Positions 18,974 through 29,196 of a stretch of 64,000 nucleotides of DNA are shown here, piece after piece (positions within the stretch are counted from its first letter, which is position 1; each line of letters starts with the position of its first letter). The notes beneath the pieces were generated by a model, which was given only the letters and a program-made list of their open reading frames with translations, made no database searches and was not told where the DNA came from. Both the position numbers and the translations under genes were made by a program. Source of the DNA: Enterovibrio coralii (lineage in GTDB: Bacteria > Pseudomonadota > Gammaproteobacteria > Enterobacterales > Vibrionaceae); contig NZ_LNTY01000034.1 of NCBI RefSeq assembly GCF_001559595.1, positions 310,001 to 374,000 of the forward strand. Reading direction: 5' to 3'.

Positions 18974-19322
18974 TTGTTTACCTTAATTTTGTTTCCCGAC
19001 AAAAATGCGTTGTCGGTTCAACTGAACTCGTCTGAGAATCTGAAGACACTAAAGCGAAAAATCCGTCAACAATACCCAATGCAAACTAGTACAAACAGGG
19101 CATGGTTGACGGCTTTAGTTGTGAGACTTCAGCACTCAGAGACATCCGCAATAATACCCACAAAAGGCAACTGTTTAAAAGCTGAATCCAACGAAATCAT
19201 ATTATTTAAGTGCGATGGAGGCAGTCACAGCAGGGATATGCTAATTCTGGGTGTACTTGCGCCTTTATCACTGGAATGGCTGTGATACATTAAGCCCCTA
19301 AAAATACTCCCAGAGAAAGCAA
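18974..19322. other. argS-yecM divergent intergenic region
   Basis: 349 bases without a gene. It includes an inverted repeat CCGACAA / TTGTCGG (18996-19002 and 19010-19016) directly followed by GTTCA-AC-TGAAC (19016-19027), both within 55 bases upstream of argS. These may form a leader hairpin or an operator; no known site was recognised. Confidence 0.5.
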
Positions 19323-19898
19323 ATGTCTGTGTTAACCATTGCCTCTTTAAAAGCGTCACTTCCTCAGTTTTCCCTGCGTATGCAGGCACTGCTCGACACC
19401 CTTGGTTTAGATTTAACGACGTATCAAGCCGACCACATCGCACTGCGCGTCAACGACCTAGCGTTGGCGAAGGCGTTACACCAAGATTGGCTGAATGAAT
19501 CTGAAGAGCTGTCAGTGAACAAGATCAACGGTCGACCAATCGTGGTGGTTAAGGCCGAGGAACCATTGGTTTTCGGTACTTGGGAAACGCGTTGTGTTGA
19601 GCTGCCATACCCAGGTGACAAAGTGTATGCCGAGGAAGGCTGGGAACACGCTGAGTGGGTCATTCCGTCGGCAGCGACAACGCCAGAAACGTTCTTGGAA
19701 GACGTATTCAAAACGTTCCCCGATTTGAAAGTGCGTTGGGATGGACTGGGCGAGTTAGGCGTGAAAGTCAAACTGAGCTCGCCATCGGGCGAGGGGGAGC
19801 GTCTGTCAAACCCAACGGTAGCGTTTAAATCGAAAGGGGTTTGCGTGAAGCTTCACCCAGTATCACTTGAGCAAGTCATTGAAAGTGAGAAGCAGTAA
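19323..19898 (+). CDS. yecM: YecM family (VOC-fold) protein
   Basis: A 191-residue protein of the YecM/DUF991 group, a vicinal-oxygen-chelate fold likely to bind a metal, of unknown role. Typical stretches are YQADHIALRVN, WETRCVELPYPGDKVY and EGWEHAEWVIP. Placement next to argS is shared with E. coli. A terminator follows at 19924. Confidence 0.9.
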   Translation: MSVLTIASLKASLPQFSLRMQALLDTLGLDLTTYQADHIALRVNDLALAKALHQDWLNESEELSVNKINGRPIVVVKAEEPLVFGTWETRCVELPYPGDKVYAEEGWEHAEWVIPSAATTPETFLEDVFKTFPDLKVRWDGLGELGVKVKLSSPSGEGERLSNPTVAFKSKGVCVKLHPVSLEQVIESEKQ

Positions 19899-19923
19899 GC
19901 AATGTAATCGTTGAGTAAAACAG

Positions 19924-19946
19924 AAAAGGGGCCATCGCCCCTTTTT
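19924..19946. terminator. Bidirectional terminator between yecM and purU
   Basis: AAAAGGGGC, loop CATC, GCCCCTTTT plus T. It serves yecM on the plus strand and purU on the minus strand. Confidence 0.88.
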
Positions 19947-19971
19947 AGATCATGATGTTCCAACTGCTCGG

Positions 19972-20808
19972 TTACAAGATCACTGTCTTGTTGCCGTAAA
20001 CAAACACCTTGTCTTCCAGCACCAGATGCAGCGCGTTGCTCAGTACGGTTTTTTCCACATCTCGACCCGCTTTCACCATGTCTTCCGCACTGAAGGTGTG
20101 GTCAACGTGTTTCACGTTTTGATCGATGATTGGGCCTTCGTCCAAGTCATTCGTGACGAAGTGCGCCGTTGCACCAATGATTTTCACACCGCGATGGTAG
20201 GCTTGGTGGTATGGGCGAGCACCGATGAACGCAGGTAAGAAACTGTGGTGAATATTGATGATTTTGTGCGGGAAACGCGCCACGAAATTCGGGGTCAGCA
20301 CGCGCATAAACTTCGCCAACACAATGTAGTCAGGCGAATACTGCTCAATGATCTCAACCACTTTATCTTCGTGCGCTTCTCGCTCCAACCCTTCGTGGTT
20401 CACGAAGTGGAACGGAATATCGAATTTCTCGGTCAGCGCAGCCAGCGTGTTGTGGTTACCGATGACGGCAGAAATTTCAATGTCCAATGAACCGTCGAAT
20501 GCTTTCATCAGAATGTCGCCGAGACAGTGTGATTCTTTGGTCACCATGATCACGACGCGCTTGCGGCGTTTTGCATTAACCAAAGTACGGCGGCTGCCCG
20601 CAGGCAACGCCTGGTCAATGTCCAACAAAAAAGTATCGTCGTTAAAGATACCTTCCAGCTCGGTGCGCATAAAGAACTGGCCAGTGGAATGGTCAACGTA
20701 CTCGTTGTTATTGATGATGTTAAGCTGGTGCTTGTAACAAATGTTGGTGATTTTGGCGATAAGGCCTTGTGCGTCCGGACAGTCCGTCAGCAGAATTTTT
20801 CTTTCCAT
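19972..20808 (-). CDS. purU: Formyltetrahydrofolate deformylase
   Basis: Hydrolyses 10-formyl-THF to formate and THF, feeding formate to PurT and balancing one-carbon pools. From M at 20808 it has 278 residues (E. coli 280). The N-terminal ACT domain reads LLTDCPDAQGLIAKITNIC, and the C-terminal formyltransferase-like domain has the catalytic IINIHHSFLPAFIGARPYHQA and the downstream DEGPIIDQ. The open frame reaches 20853; the shorter start fits homologues better, but no strong ribosome site decides it. Confidence 0.94.
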   Translation of the reverse strand: MERKILLTDCPDAQGLIAKITNICYKHQLNIINNNEYVDHSTGQFFMRTELEGIFNDDTFLLDIDQALPAGSRRTLVNAKRRKRVVIMVTKESHCLGDILMKAFDGSLDIEISAVIGNHNTLAALTEKFDIPFHFVNHEGLEREAHEDKVVEIIEQYSPDYIVLAKFMRVLTPNFVARFPHKIINIHHSFLPAFIGARPYHQAYHRGVKIIGATAHFVTNDLDEGPIIDQNVKHVDHTFSAEDMVKAGRDVEKTVLSNALHLVLEDKVFVYGNKTVIL

Positions 20809-21013
20809 AGAAACGTGAATCTCACATAAAAACATCGTCATGCATTGTGTCACGTTTTACCCTTAATTTGCGGTAAGGTCAAAAAATCGCTCAGTTTGAG
20901 ACGATAGAGACACAGAGCAAGATCTCAATCAGCGCAACCTCCAGTTCGAGCGATGGCGGCGAGGGCGGTTTGTTGGCATAATGCAGACCTTTCAAATACT
21001 GTATAAATGAACA

Positions 21014-22971
21014 ATGATTTCGAAGGTTTTTTCTACAGAGGGTGCGCTGGCCAAAGCCATTAAAGGCTTTCAGCCCCGTCAGCCACAAACTGACATGGCA
21101 TTGTCTGTCGAACGTGCGATAAAAAATGGTTCACAGCTGGTGGTGGAGGCCGGAACGGGCACGGGTAAAACTTATGCGTATCTTGCGCCTGCGCTACTGA
21201 GTGGCAAAAAGACCATTGTCAGCACGGGGTCGAAAAACCTTCAGGAGCAGCTTTTCCATCGCGATTTACCCTTAATGGTCGACACACTCGGCTTTACAGG
21301 TCGTGTTGCCTTGTTGAAAGGACGTGCAAACTACTTGTGCCCGGAAAGACTGTCGCGACAAATCATTGAAAGCCATGATGGTCACGCTGATCCGACGTTG
21401 CTTTCGCAATTGGTGAAGGTGCGCAGTTGGTCGTCTGAAACCAAGACGGGCGATTTGGGCGAATGTGCGGATTTGGCGGAAGACAGCCCGGTCATTCCGA
21501 CTATTACTTCCACCAATGACAATTGCTTAGGTAAAGAGTGTCCAAGCTACGAAGATTGCTTTGTGGTGAAAGCGCGCAAACGTGCGTTAGACGCTGATCT
21601 GGTCGTGGTAAACCATCACTTGTTCCTTGCGGACTTAGCAATCAAAGAAACGGGTTTTGGCGAGCTGATCCCTGAAGCCGAAGTTTTCATTTTCGACGAA
21701 GCGCACCAGATCCCAGATATCGCGAGCCAGTACTTTGGCCAAAGCCTGTCTAGCCGTCAGCTTCAAGAGTTAGCGAAAGACATCCATATTGCGTATCGCA
21801 CCGAGCTTCGCGACACCAAGCAGCTAGAGAAAGTGGCGGAACGCCTGTCTCAGGCAGCATCAGACATGCGTATTGTGTTGGGGGAACCGGGTTTTCGTGG
21901 CAACTGGCGAGAAATCTCGAATTCGCCAACCGTGGCGCGCGAGCTGGTTCGATTGAAAGATGCGCTCGATTTGGCACATGACGTCATCAAACTGTCTTTA
22001 GGGCGAAGCAACTGTTGGACGCTGCTTTTGATCGCGCGACCATATTTAAAGCCAGACTGGACCGCTTAAGTGATACCACCATTCCGGGCTATTCCTATTG
22101 GTATGAGTGCAGTCGCATGCACTTTAGCCTCAATATCACGCCACTTTCTGTCGCGGAAAAATTCCGCGAACAAATCCAACAGCAGCAGGGCGCATGGGTC
22201 TTTACGTCAGCGACATTGGCGGTAAATGATGACTTTAGCCACTTCAGTCATCGCTTGGGGCTGGAGCCAGCCGAGCAATTCACGCTGCCAAGTCCGTTTG
22301 ACTATGAATCGCAAGCCATTCTTTGTGTGCCTCGTTTCTTGCCCGAGCCGAACAGCTATGGCTTAGCAGACAAGTTAGTGGACATGCTTTTGCCCGTGAT
22401 TGAGCAAAACAACGGTCGTTGCTTCTTCCTCTGTACATCGCATCAAATGGTGCGGGATTTATCTGAGCGATTCAGAGAGCGGATGGATTTGCCTGTGCTG
22501 GTGCAAGGTGAAACCTCCAAGCAACAATTGTTGGCCGAATTCCTTGAGTTGGGTAACGCACTGCTCGTGGCAACCGGCGCATTCTGGGAAGGGATTGATG
22601 TTAGAGGCCAGACGCTCAGCTGTGTTATCATCGACAAATTGCCCTTTACTGCGCCAGATGACCCGCTGTTAAAAGCACGTATTGAAGATTGTCGCATGCA
22701 GGGTGGTGACCCGTTTGCTCAGGTGCAAATTCCTGATGCAGTCATTACCCTCAAGCAGGGTGTGGGTCGCCTTATCCGCGACAAGAGCGACCACGGTGCA
22801 CTGATCATCTGTGATAACCGCTTGGTTAGCCGTCAGTACGGCCAAACATTTCTGCGCAGTTTGCCTCCCATTCCTCGCACGCGAGACTTGGGTAAAGTCA
22901 GCGAATTCCTCGCTGCATTAGAACTAAACGATAACGATGTGGCTGACTCTCCAGCCACGCCCGAGGTGTAA
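21014..22971 (+). CDS. yoaA: DinG-family [4Fe-4S] DNA helicase YoaA, one frameshift in this sequence
   Basis: Superfamily 2 XPD-like helicase, partner of the replication clamp loader chi subunit in E. coli. When repaired it has about 652 residues. Walker A is EAGTGTGKTYAYL, the iron-sulfur cysteines are in YLCPERL, GECADLAED and DNCLGKECPSYEDC, the DEAH box is IFDEAHQIPD, and the late motifs are ATGAFWEGIDVRG and QGVGRLIRD. The break is at 22008/22009: CGAAGC-AACTGTTGG lacks one base that would restore S-L-G-R-S-x-L-L-D-A-A-F, as in E. coli. It overlaps no neighbour; tsaB starts one base after its stop codon. Confidence 0.94.
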
Positions 22972-23665
22972 ATGACATCTAAAATTCTTGCCGTCGACAC
23001 GGCCACTGAAAACTGCTCTGTTGCCCTAAAAGTAGGCAAGACGTAATTGCACGTTGTGAAATGGCACCTCGTGAACACACGACCAAAATTCTGCCAATGT
23101 AGATAGCGTGCTGGCCGAAGCCGGACTAACGCTAAACCAGCTTGATGCGCTGGCGTTTGGTCGTGGTCCGGGCAGCTTCACCGGTGTTCGTATTGGTATT
23201 GGTATTGCTCAAGGTTTGGCGTTTGGTGCCGATTTGCCAATGGTTGGCGTTTCTACGCTGGCTGCCATGTCACAGCAAGCTTACCGACTGAAAGGCGCAG
23301 AAAACGTGCTTGCGACCATTGATGCGCGCATGAATGAAATCTACGTCGGTGGTTATCAGCGTCTTGAAAATGGCGACTGGGCAACTGTAGTAGAAGAAGC
23401 GGTATTGCCACCAGAGTTGTTCAAACCAGAATGCGTTGAAGGTGAGTGGTATGTAGCAGGAACAGGCTGGCAAGCTTACCCTGATTTGACAGGCCAGCTA
23501 CAATTAGCAGTAACGGAAAGTGGCGTGCTATACCCTGAGTCAGAAGACATGTTAATCCTTGCGCATCATGCCTTTGAGCGTGGAGAAGCAGTTGACGCAG
23601 AGAACGCGAGCCCCGTTTACCTTCGTGATACGGTTGCGTGGAAAAAGCTTCCGGGTCGCGAGTAA
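22972..23665 (+). CDS. tsaB: tRNA threonylcarbamoyladenosine protein TsaB, two frameshifts in this sequence
   Basis: TsaB (YeaZ) is the partner of TsaD in making the t6A modification of tRNA. The gene starts [23 protein letters not shown] and, after two single-base repairs (about 23044 and after 23099), continues [29 protein letters not shown], then [29 protein letters not shown]. The total is about 231 residues, the usual length. GAGGTG precedes the ATG. Since tsaB is essential in most bacteria, both breaks are probably sequencing deletions. Adjacency to yoaA is as in E. coli. Confidence 0.94.
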
Positions 23666-23715
23666 GGCACCTCGCCATTAGTTACCTGATGGCGAATTAC
23701 TGAAAAAGGTCAGCG

Positions 23716-24006
23716 ATGGTATCAATCCAAGGATTACCGCAACACGTTCAGCGCACAAACAACGCTAAACGTAAGAAACCCGAACAGCCGCAAACGGATA
23801 CGGAGAGCGTTAAGCCTTCGATGGTGGCAAAAGCGGTTTCGCGCGGGATCAGAAATCCGGAGCTGGCCCAAGAAGCCCATCAGCAAATCCACTATGATTT
23901 ACCCGATGGTCGCAGCAGAAATGCTCTGGAAGCCTACATGGATGTGAAGAATCAAGCGCGGCGAGAAGAGCTAATCGCCATGTTTGGTGTCGACATATTT
24001 GTGTAG
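23716..24006 (+). CDS. Conserved small hypothetical protein
   Basis: A 96-residue, soluble, basic protein with no recognisable domain. The N-terminal half is low-complexity and Lys/Gln/Pro-rich (NNAKRKKPEQPQTD); the C-terminal half is probably helical (NALEAYMDVKNQARREELIAMFGVDIFV). A start at ATG with AAAGGT upstream is reasonable. It lies between tsaB and the hydrolase gene, a position held by slp/yeaY in E. coli, but it is not a lipoprotein. I do not recognise the family with certainty. Confidence 0.65.
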   Translation: MVSIQGLPQHVQRTNNAKRKKPEQPQTDTESVKPSMVAKAVSRGIRNPELAQEAHQQIHYDLPDGRSRNALEAYMDVKNQARREELIAMFGVDIFV

Positions 24007-24100
24007 AGAACTCCTCGTACCACTTTACCAACCCTTACTGTGATAGGCTTCGCGCGCATTGGCATACGTGCGAGGTCTGCAAGGCACTCAAAAACGCACT

Positions 24101-24964
24101 ATGGCACTACAAGAAACAAAATATGCGGTGAGATTTGGGAATCTTGCAGCACAAGTCCATCTGACTGACAAACGTAAACCACTGTTGCTGATGCTACATG
24201 GTTGGCAAGACAACAGCGGCAGTTTTGAACCTCTCGTTCCATCGCTTGAAGACCACTTCGATCTTGTGTTGCCTGACTGGCCTGGGCACGGCCTTTCTGA
24301 TCACAAAGGGGCAGATAGCTTCTATCCTTTTTTCGATTATGTGGATGACCTTCACCAACTGATTTTGCAGTTAGGCGAGCGTGACATTTACTTGGTTGGA
24401 CACTCGCTGGGGGCACTCGTCGCATCGTGTTGGTGTGCCGCGTTTCCTGAGCGCGCAAAAGGGCTGATCATGATTGAAGCTTTAGGCCCTATGTCAGAAC
24501 TCGAAGACAAAGTGGTTGAGCGTCTCAGAAGAGGCATCGACAGCCGTGAGAACATGAAGGGGCTTCGCTCTCTCCCTTCGTTTGAGGCGGCACTGAAGCT
24601 TCGACGTGGTATCAACAAAGTCTCATTTGAAGATTTGACACCACTGGTCTCGAGAGGCATTCAGCAGGTTGGGACGGAATGGCAATGGCGACATGATGCC
24701 AAACTGAAAACCGAATCCGTGTATCGCATGTCGACAGAGCATGCAGAACACTTAGTTCGTGGTATCCGTTGTCCGGTTCTCGCCATTATTGGTGAGGATG
24801 GCTATCCCGAATTGCGCGGTCCGCTCGCGAAAAAGCGAGCAGAATGGTTTGATAATCTGACGGTAGAAAGCGTGGCGGGAACACATCATTGCCACCTTCA
24901 AAGTCAGGCGGAGACCACCGCACTCATAAAAGATTTTGTGACCAAGCTACACCTCACACAGTGA
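24101..24964 (+). CDS. Alpha/beta hydrolase
   Basis: A 287-residue serine hydrolase from the ATG at 24101 (an upstream ATG at 24059 in frame adds 14 residues with no family look). The oxyanion region LLMLHGWQDNSGSFEPL, the nucleophile elbow GHSLGALVA and the late histidine in VAGTHHCHLQ complete a Ser-His-acid triad. No signal peptide, so it is cytosolic. It is found in Vibrio upstream of fadD, which hints at ester or lipid substrates; the substrate is unknown. Confidence 0.85.
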   Translation: MALQETKYAVRFGNLAAQVHLTDKRKPLLLMLHGWQDNSGSFEPLVPSLEDHFDLVLPDWPGHGLSDHKGADSFYPFFDYVDDLHQLILQLGERDIYLVGHSLGALVASCWCAAFPERAKGLIMIEALGPMSELEDKVVERLRRGIDSRENMKGLRSLPSFEAALKLRRGINKVSFEDLTPLVSRGIQQVGTEWQWRHDAKLKTESVYRMSTEHAEHLVRGIRCPVLAIIGEDGYPELRGPLAKKRAEWFDNLTVESVAGTHHCHLQSQAETTALIKDFVTKLHLTQ

Positions 24965-25077
24965 TGTGATGTTAATTAATTGTTAGTCATGGTCTAATTG
25001 CAGCGTTAAAACGCTTGTTTAATTTTTTGCGTCTGGCGCGGTCGTATTCGCCCGCGATATACAATAGGAGTATTCAC

Positions 25078-26763
25078 GTGGATAAGGTTTGGTTAAACCG
25101 CTACCCATCAGATGTACCGGCAGAAATTTCTCCAGATCAATACACATCTCTGGTGGATATGTTTGAAAAGTCGGTACAAAAGTATGCCGATCAAACTGCT
25201 TTCATTAACATGGGTCAGGTCATGACCTTCCGTAAGCTTGAGGAGCGCAGCCGTGCTTTCGCTGCTTACCTGCAAAACGACTTAGGCTTGAAAAAAGGCG
25301 ATCGCGTTGCGGTCATGATGCCTAACTTGCTGCAATACCCTATCGCTCTCTTCGGTATCCTTCGTGCGGGCTGCATTGTTGTTAACGTTAACCCTTTGTA
25401 CACGCCTCGCGAACTGGAACACCAATTGAATGACTCTGGCGCCGCTGCCATTGTTATTGTTTCTAACTTTGCGCACACGCTGGAGAAAGTGGTTGAGAAC
25501 ACGGGTGTTCGCCACGTTATTCTGACCAGCCTTGGCGACCAACTGCCACGCGCAAAAGGCACCATCGTTAACTTCGTTGTGAAGTACATCAAGAAAATGG
25601 TACCTAAGTACTCACTACCACACGCGACCTCTATGCGTAAGGCTCTGCAAAAGGGTCGTCGTATGCAGTATGTTAAACCCTTCATCACGTGTGATGACGT
25701 GGCGTTCTTGCAATACACCGGCGGTACAACTGGCGTTGCAAAAGGTGCGGTACTGACCCACAAAAACATGCTGGCAAACGTGTTCCAAGCAAAAGGCACG
25801 TATGCTCCTGTGCTGAATGAAGGCCGTGAGCTAGTTGTAACTGCGTTGCCGCTGTACCACGTATTTGCACTGACGGTTAACTGCCTGCTGTTTATCGAGC
25901 TGGGTGGTCAAAACCTGCTTATCACCAACCCTCGTGACATTCCAGGCTTCATTAAAGAGCTGAAACAGCATCCGTTTACCGCACTGACTGGCGTAAACAC
26001 CTTGTTCAATGCGCTGCTGCACAATGAAGACTTCCATGAACTGGACTTCTCTAACCTGAGCCTGACGGTAGGCGGCGGTATGGCCGTTCAGCGCGCCGTG
26101 GCAGAGCAGTGGAAGAAAGTCACTGGCAAACACCTACTGGAAGGTTATGGCCTGACTGAGTGTTCACCGCTGGTGGCGGCATACCCATATGATTTGGTTG
26201 AATACAATGGCTCTATCGGCCTGCCAGTGCCTTCAACGAACGTTCGTATCGTTGATGATGAAGGCAATGTGCTGGGTAATGACCAAATCGGTGAGCTGCA
26301 AGTGAAAGGCCCGCAAGTGATGCAGGGTTACTGGCAGCGTCCAGAAGCCACCAAAGAAGTGCTGACGGATGACGGTTGGCTGTCGACTGGTGATATCGTC
26401 AAGTTTGATGATGACGGCTTCCTGCACATTGTTGATCGTAAGAAAGACATGATTCTGGTATCAGGCTTCAACGTTTACCCGAACGAGATTGAAGACGTTG
26501 TTGCACTTCACGGTAAGGTGCTGGAAGTAGCGGCGATCGGCCAACCTCATGAAACGTCGGGCGAGATCGTGAAGATCTGTGTGGTTAAACGTGACCCAAG
26601 CCTGACTAAAGAAGAGCTTCTGGCGCACTGTCGTGAACACCTCACTGGCTACAAAGTGCCGAAAGTGATCGAGTTCCGCGAAGAGCTACCGAAGACTAAC
26701 GTCGGTAAGATCCTTCGCCGTGCACTTCGTGAAGAAGACGCGCAAGCGGAACAGCAAGCATAA
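25078..26763 (+). CDS. fadD: Long-chain fatty acid CoA ligase
   Basis: Activates imported fatty acids to acyl-CoA at the inner membrane. The start is a GTG at 25078, seven bases after an AGGAG ribosome site, giving 561 residues beginning with [14 protein letters not shown], exactly the E. coli FadD length. A longer frame from 25015 is not supported. Adenylate-forming motifs are [12 protein letters not shown] (P-loop), GYGLTECSP and [28 protein letters not shown] strong terminator follows. FadR control is expected from the family but I found no convincing site. Confidence 0.97.
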   Translation: MDKVWLNRYPSDVPAEISPDQYTSLVDMFEKSVQKYADQTAFINMGQVMTFRKLEERSRAFAAYLQNDLGLKKGDRVAVMMPNLLQYPIALFGILRAGCIVVNVNPLYTPRELEHQLNDSGAAAIVIVSNFAHTLEKVVENTGVRHVILTSLGDQLPRAKGTIVNFVVKYIKKMVPKYSLPHATSMRKALQKGRRMQYVKPFITCDDVAFLQYTGGTTGVAKGAVLTHKNMLANVFQAKGTYAPVLNEGRELVVTALPLYHVFALTVNCLLFIELGGQNLLITNPRDIPGFIKELKQHPFTALTGVNTLFNALLHNEDFHELDFSNLSLTVGGGMAVQRAVAEQWKKVTGKHLLEGYGLTECSPLVAAYPYDLVEYNGSIGLPVPSTNVRIVDDEGNVLGNDQIGELQVKGPQVMQGYWQRPEATKEVLTDDGWLSTGDIVKFDDDGFLHIVDRKKDMILVSGFNVYPNEIEDVVALHGKVLEVAAIGQPHETSGEIVKICVVKRDPSLTKEELLAHCREHLTGYKVPKVIEFREELPKTNVGKILRRALREEDAQAEQQA

Positions 26764-26824
26764 TGCCTAGCGCGCTCGTGCGATCAACCGCAAGAGCGCG
26801 TACAATAGGACTATGCCTTTGAAA

Positions 26825-26857
26825 AACATGCTGGCACTTGCCAGCATGTTTTGTTTT
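26825..26857 (+). terminator. Terminator after fadD
   Basis: AACATGCTGGCA and TGCCAGCATGTT form a perfect 12-base stem with a CT loop, then TTGTTTTT. A second stem, CGGCTCA / TGAGCCG (26865-26883), lies in the rnd leader. Confidence 0.93.
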
Positions 26858-26915
26858 TGCCCTTCGGCTCAGACGTTGAGCCGATCGTCGCAGCGACCCA
26901 ATACTGGAAGACAGC

Positions 26916-28039
26916 GTGAACTTTGAAATCGTAACTGAACTATCCCAACTCGAGCGCGTTTGTGAACAAGCGAGAAAAGTGCCAGCCGTTATGCTGGATA
27001 CTGAGTTTGTTCGCACTCGTACGCTTTATCCTCAGCTCGGTTTAATACAGCTTTATGACGGTGAGACGTTGTCGCTCATCGACCTATTGAGCTGGAAGAC
27101 ATGTCTCCGTTGTGGGCACTGCTGACTGATGAATCTGTCGTGAAAGTGCTTCATGCCTGCAGTGAAGATTTGGAAGTGTTCCATCACTACGCGGGTGTGA
27201 TGCCAAAACCGATGATCGACACCCAGATCATGGCGGCCTTCTTGGGGCATGGCTTGTCGACAGGCTTCGCTGCGCTGGTTGAAGAATACTTGGTCGTGAC
27301 ACTGGACAAAGGCGAAGCACGTACTGACTGGTGTGCACGTCCTTTGTCTGAAAAGCAGCTTGAATACGCAGCCGCTGACGTTTACTACCTGTTGCCGCTC
27401 TACAACCTGCTTTCTGAAAAAGTGAAAGCCGCAGGTTGGGAAGAGGCGGTTCAACAAGAATGTGATTTGCTAATGAGCAAACGTGGTAAAACGCCAGACC
27501 CAGAAAAAGCGTACCTCGACATCAAGAACGCGTGGCAGCTTCGCCCTAAACAACTCGCAGTCTTGCAAACGCTAGCAAGCTGGCGTTTGCGTGAAGCGCA
27601 GCGTCGTGATTTGGCACTGAATTTTGTCGTAAAAGAGCTGCACCTTTGGAAGATGGCGCGCTTTGATATTCGCTCTTTTGGCAAAATGGCGGACGAAGGC
27701 TTTGACCGCTTTGAGATTGAGCGTCACGGCAATCGCCTCATCCGTATGGCAATGGAAGCGGAGAAAACGCCGCCAGCACTGTATCCAGAAACCATTGTGC
27801 GTTTGGTCGACATGCCAGGGTACAAGCAGATGGTGAAAGACATTAAAACCCAGACGAACGCTGTGGCAGAAAAACTCGGTTTTGTGCCTGAGTTTATTGG
27901 GTCGAAAAAGCAAATCCATCAAGTGCTCAAATGGGCATGGATTAACGATCGCAATCCAGAAAAAATGCCTGACTTGCTGAAAGGTTGGCGAAAAGCGTAT
28001 TTGGAAGAAAAGCTGCTGCCGCTTCTCGATAAAAAGTAA
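26916..28039 (+). CDS. rnd: Ribonuclease D, one frameshift in this sequence
   Basis: 3'-5' exoribonuclease that trims tRNA and other stable RNA precursors. Start GTG at 26916 with GGAAG upstream. About 374 residues when repaired. The DEDD exonuclease motifs are LDTEFVRTRT (Exo I), HACSEDLEVF (Exo II) and EYAAADVYYL (Exo III), followed by an HRDC domain around NAWQLRPKQLAVLQTLASWR. The frame breaks at 27083-27085: GACCTATTGAG should carry one more C (CCC run) to read I-D-P-I-E-L-E-D-M. fadD-rnd-min order is as in E. coli. Confidence 0.95.
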
Positions 28040-28066
28040 CAGCAGCGTCTTTGCAAATGACAGAAT

Positions 28067-28100
28067 AAAAGAAACCGGCACATTGGCCGGTTTCTTTTTT
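28067..28100. terminator. Bidirectional terminator between rnd and minE
   Basis: GAAACCGGC, loop ACATTG, GCCGGTTTC then T6; an A-run precedes it. It lies between the convergent rnd and minCDE units; the minE stop is at its edge. Confidence 0.92.
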
Positions 28101-28362
28101 ATTTGTCTTCTTCAGGTAGTGTAACGTTCAGTTCTAATACTGAAAGATCGTCATCGCGTTGTTCCAATGCAACTGTTACCTGCTCTGGCGATATGTCCAC
28201 GTACTTTCGGATAACATCTAAAATATCCTGTTTAAGCTGGGGTAGGTACGTAGGTTCAGGACTCCCTGCTTGTCGGCGCTCAGCAACGATAATTTGCAGA
28301 CGTTCTTTGGCTAACGAAGCAGACGATTTCTTGTTCGGACGAAAAAACTCCAGCAATGCCAT
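28099..28362 (-). CDS. minE: Cell division topological specificity factor MinE
   Basis: An 87-residue protein that drives pole-to-pole oscillation of Min[31 protein letters not shown] is the membrane-targeting and MinD-binding N-terminus, and the dimerisation half follows ([23 protein letters not shown]). It lies three bases after minD and ends the minCDE operon. Confidence 0.97.
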   Translation of the reverse strand: MALLEFFRPNKKSSASLAKERLQIIVAERRQAGSPEPTYLPQLKQDILDVIRKYVDISPEQVTVALEQRDDDLSVLELNVTLPEEDK

Positions 28363-28365
28363 GTG

Positions 28366-29177
28366 TTACCCTCCAAACAAACGTTTTAAGAAGCCTTTCT
28401 TTTCCTCTTCCAAGAAGCGGAAAGGACATTCGTTGCCCATCAGGCGACTGATTGCGTCGCTGTAAGCCTGACCTGCGTCTGATTCTGCATCCAGAATCAC
28501 TGGTTCACCTTTGTTTGATGCGTGCAGCACTGACTCACTCTCAGGGATAACACTAAGCAGCGGTATACGCAGAATCTCTTCCACGTCAGCCACGCTCAGC
28601 ATTTCACCGCGGTTAACGCGCGCTGGGTTGTAGCGGGTCAGCAGTAGGTGCGTTTTAACTGGCTCTTCGCCATTTTCAGCGCGGCGAGATTTAGAGTCCA
28701 GAATACCCAGAATACGGTCTGAGTCGCGTACAGACGATACTTCTGGGTTGGTGGTGACAATCGCTTCGTCTGCGAAATACAGTGCCATCAGTGCGCCTGC
28801 TTCGATACCTGCTGGTGAGTCACAAATAATGAAGTCAAAGTCCATGGTTTTGAGCTCTTCAAGCACACGACCAACGCCTTCTTTGGTCAATGCATCTTTA
28901 TCACGTGTCTGTGAAGCAGGTAGAACAAAGAGGTTCTCGACACGCTTGTCTTTGATGAGGCTTGATTCAGGTTAGCCTCGCCGTTGATAACGTTTACGAA
29001 GTCGTAAACCACGCGGCGTTCACAGCCCATGATGAGGTCAAGGTTACGCAAGCCGATATCGAAGTCGATAACAGCCGTTTTCTTCCCTGACTGTGCAAGG
29101 CCAGTGGCAATGGCAGCACTCGAAGTGGTTTTACCCACGCCGCCCTTACCTGAAGTAATTACAATAATTCGGGTCAT
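28366..29177 (-). CDS. minD: Septum site-determining ATPase MinD, one frameshift in this sequence
   Basis: Membrane-bound ParA-type ATPase that recruits MinC to block polar septa. About 270 residues when repaired, with the deviant Walker [12 protein letters not shown] near residue 11, [12 protein letters not shown], and the C-terminal amphipathic helix [11 protein letters not shown]. The frame breaks at about 28959, where the minus strand GCC-TCATC should have a third C to read N-Q-A-L-I-K-D-K-R. The gene is highly conserved on both sides, so a sequencing deletion is likely. Confidence 0.96.
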
Positions 29178-29196
29178 TCCTCAGTCCTTTGTAAGC

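Noticed and set aside
18758-19285. A 175-codon plus-strand frame over the argS start and the argS-yecM gap
   Set aside because: It runs antisense through argS; no ribosome site and no recognisable domain.
25015-25077. Longer FadD start at 25015
   Set aside because: The GTG at 25078 has a good AGGAG site and gives exactly the E. coli length.
24965-25077. FadR operator before fadD
   Set aside because: The stretch around GTCATGGTCTAATTG has too few matches to the FadR consensus.
28366-29177. minD as a true pseudogene
   Set aside because: A single C added to a CC run restores the family sequence, the rest is perfectly conserved, and twelve other breaks show the same error type.
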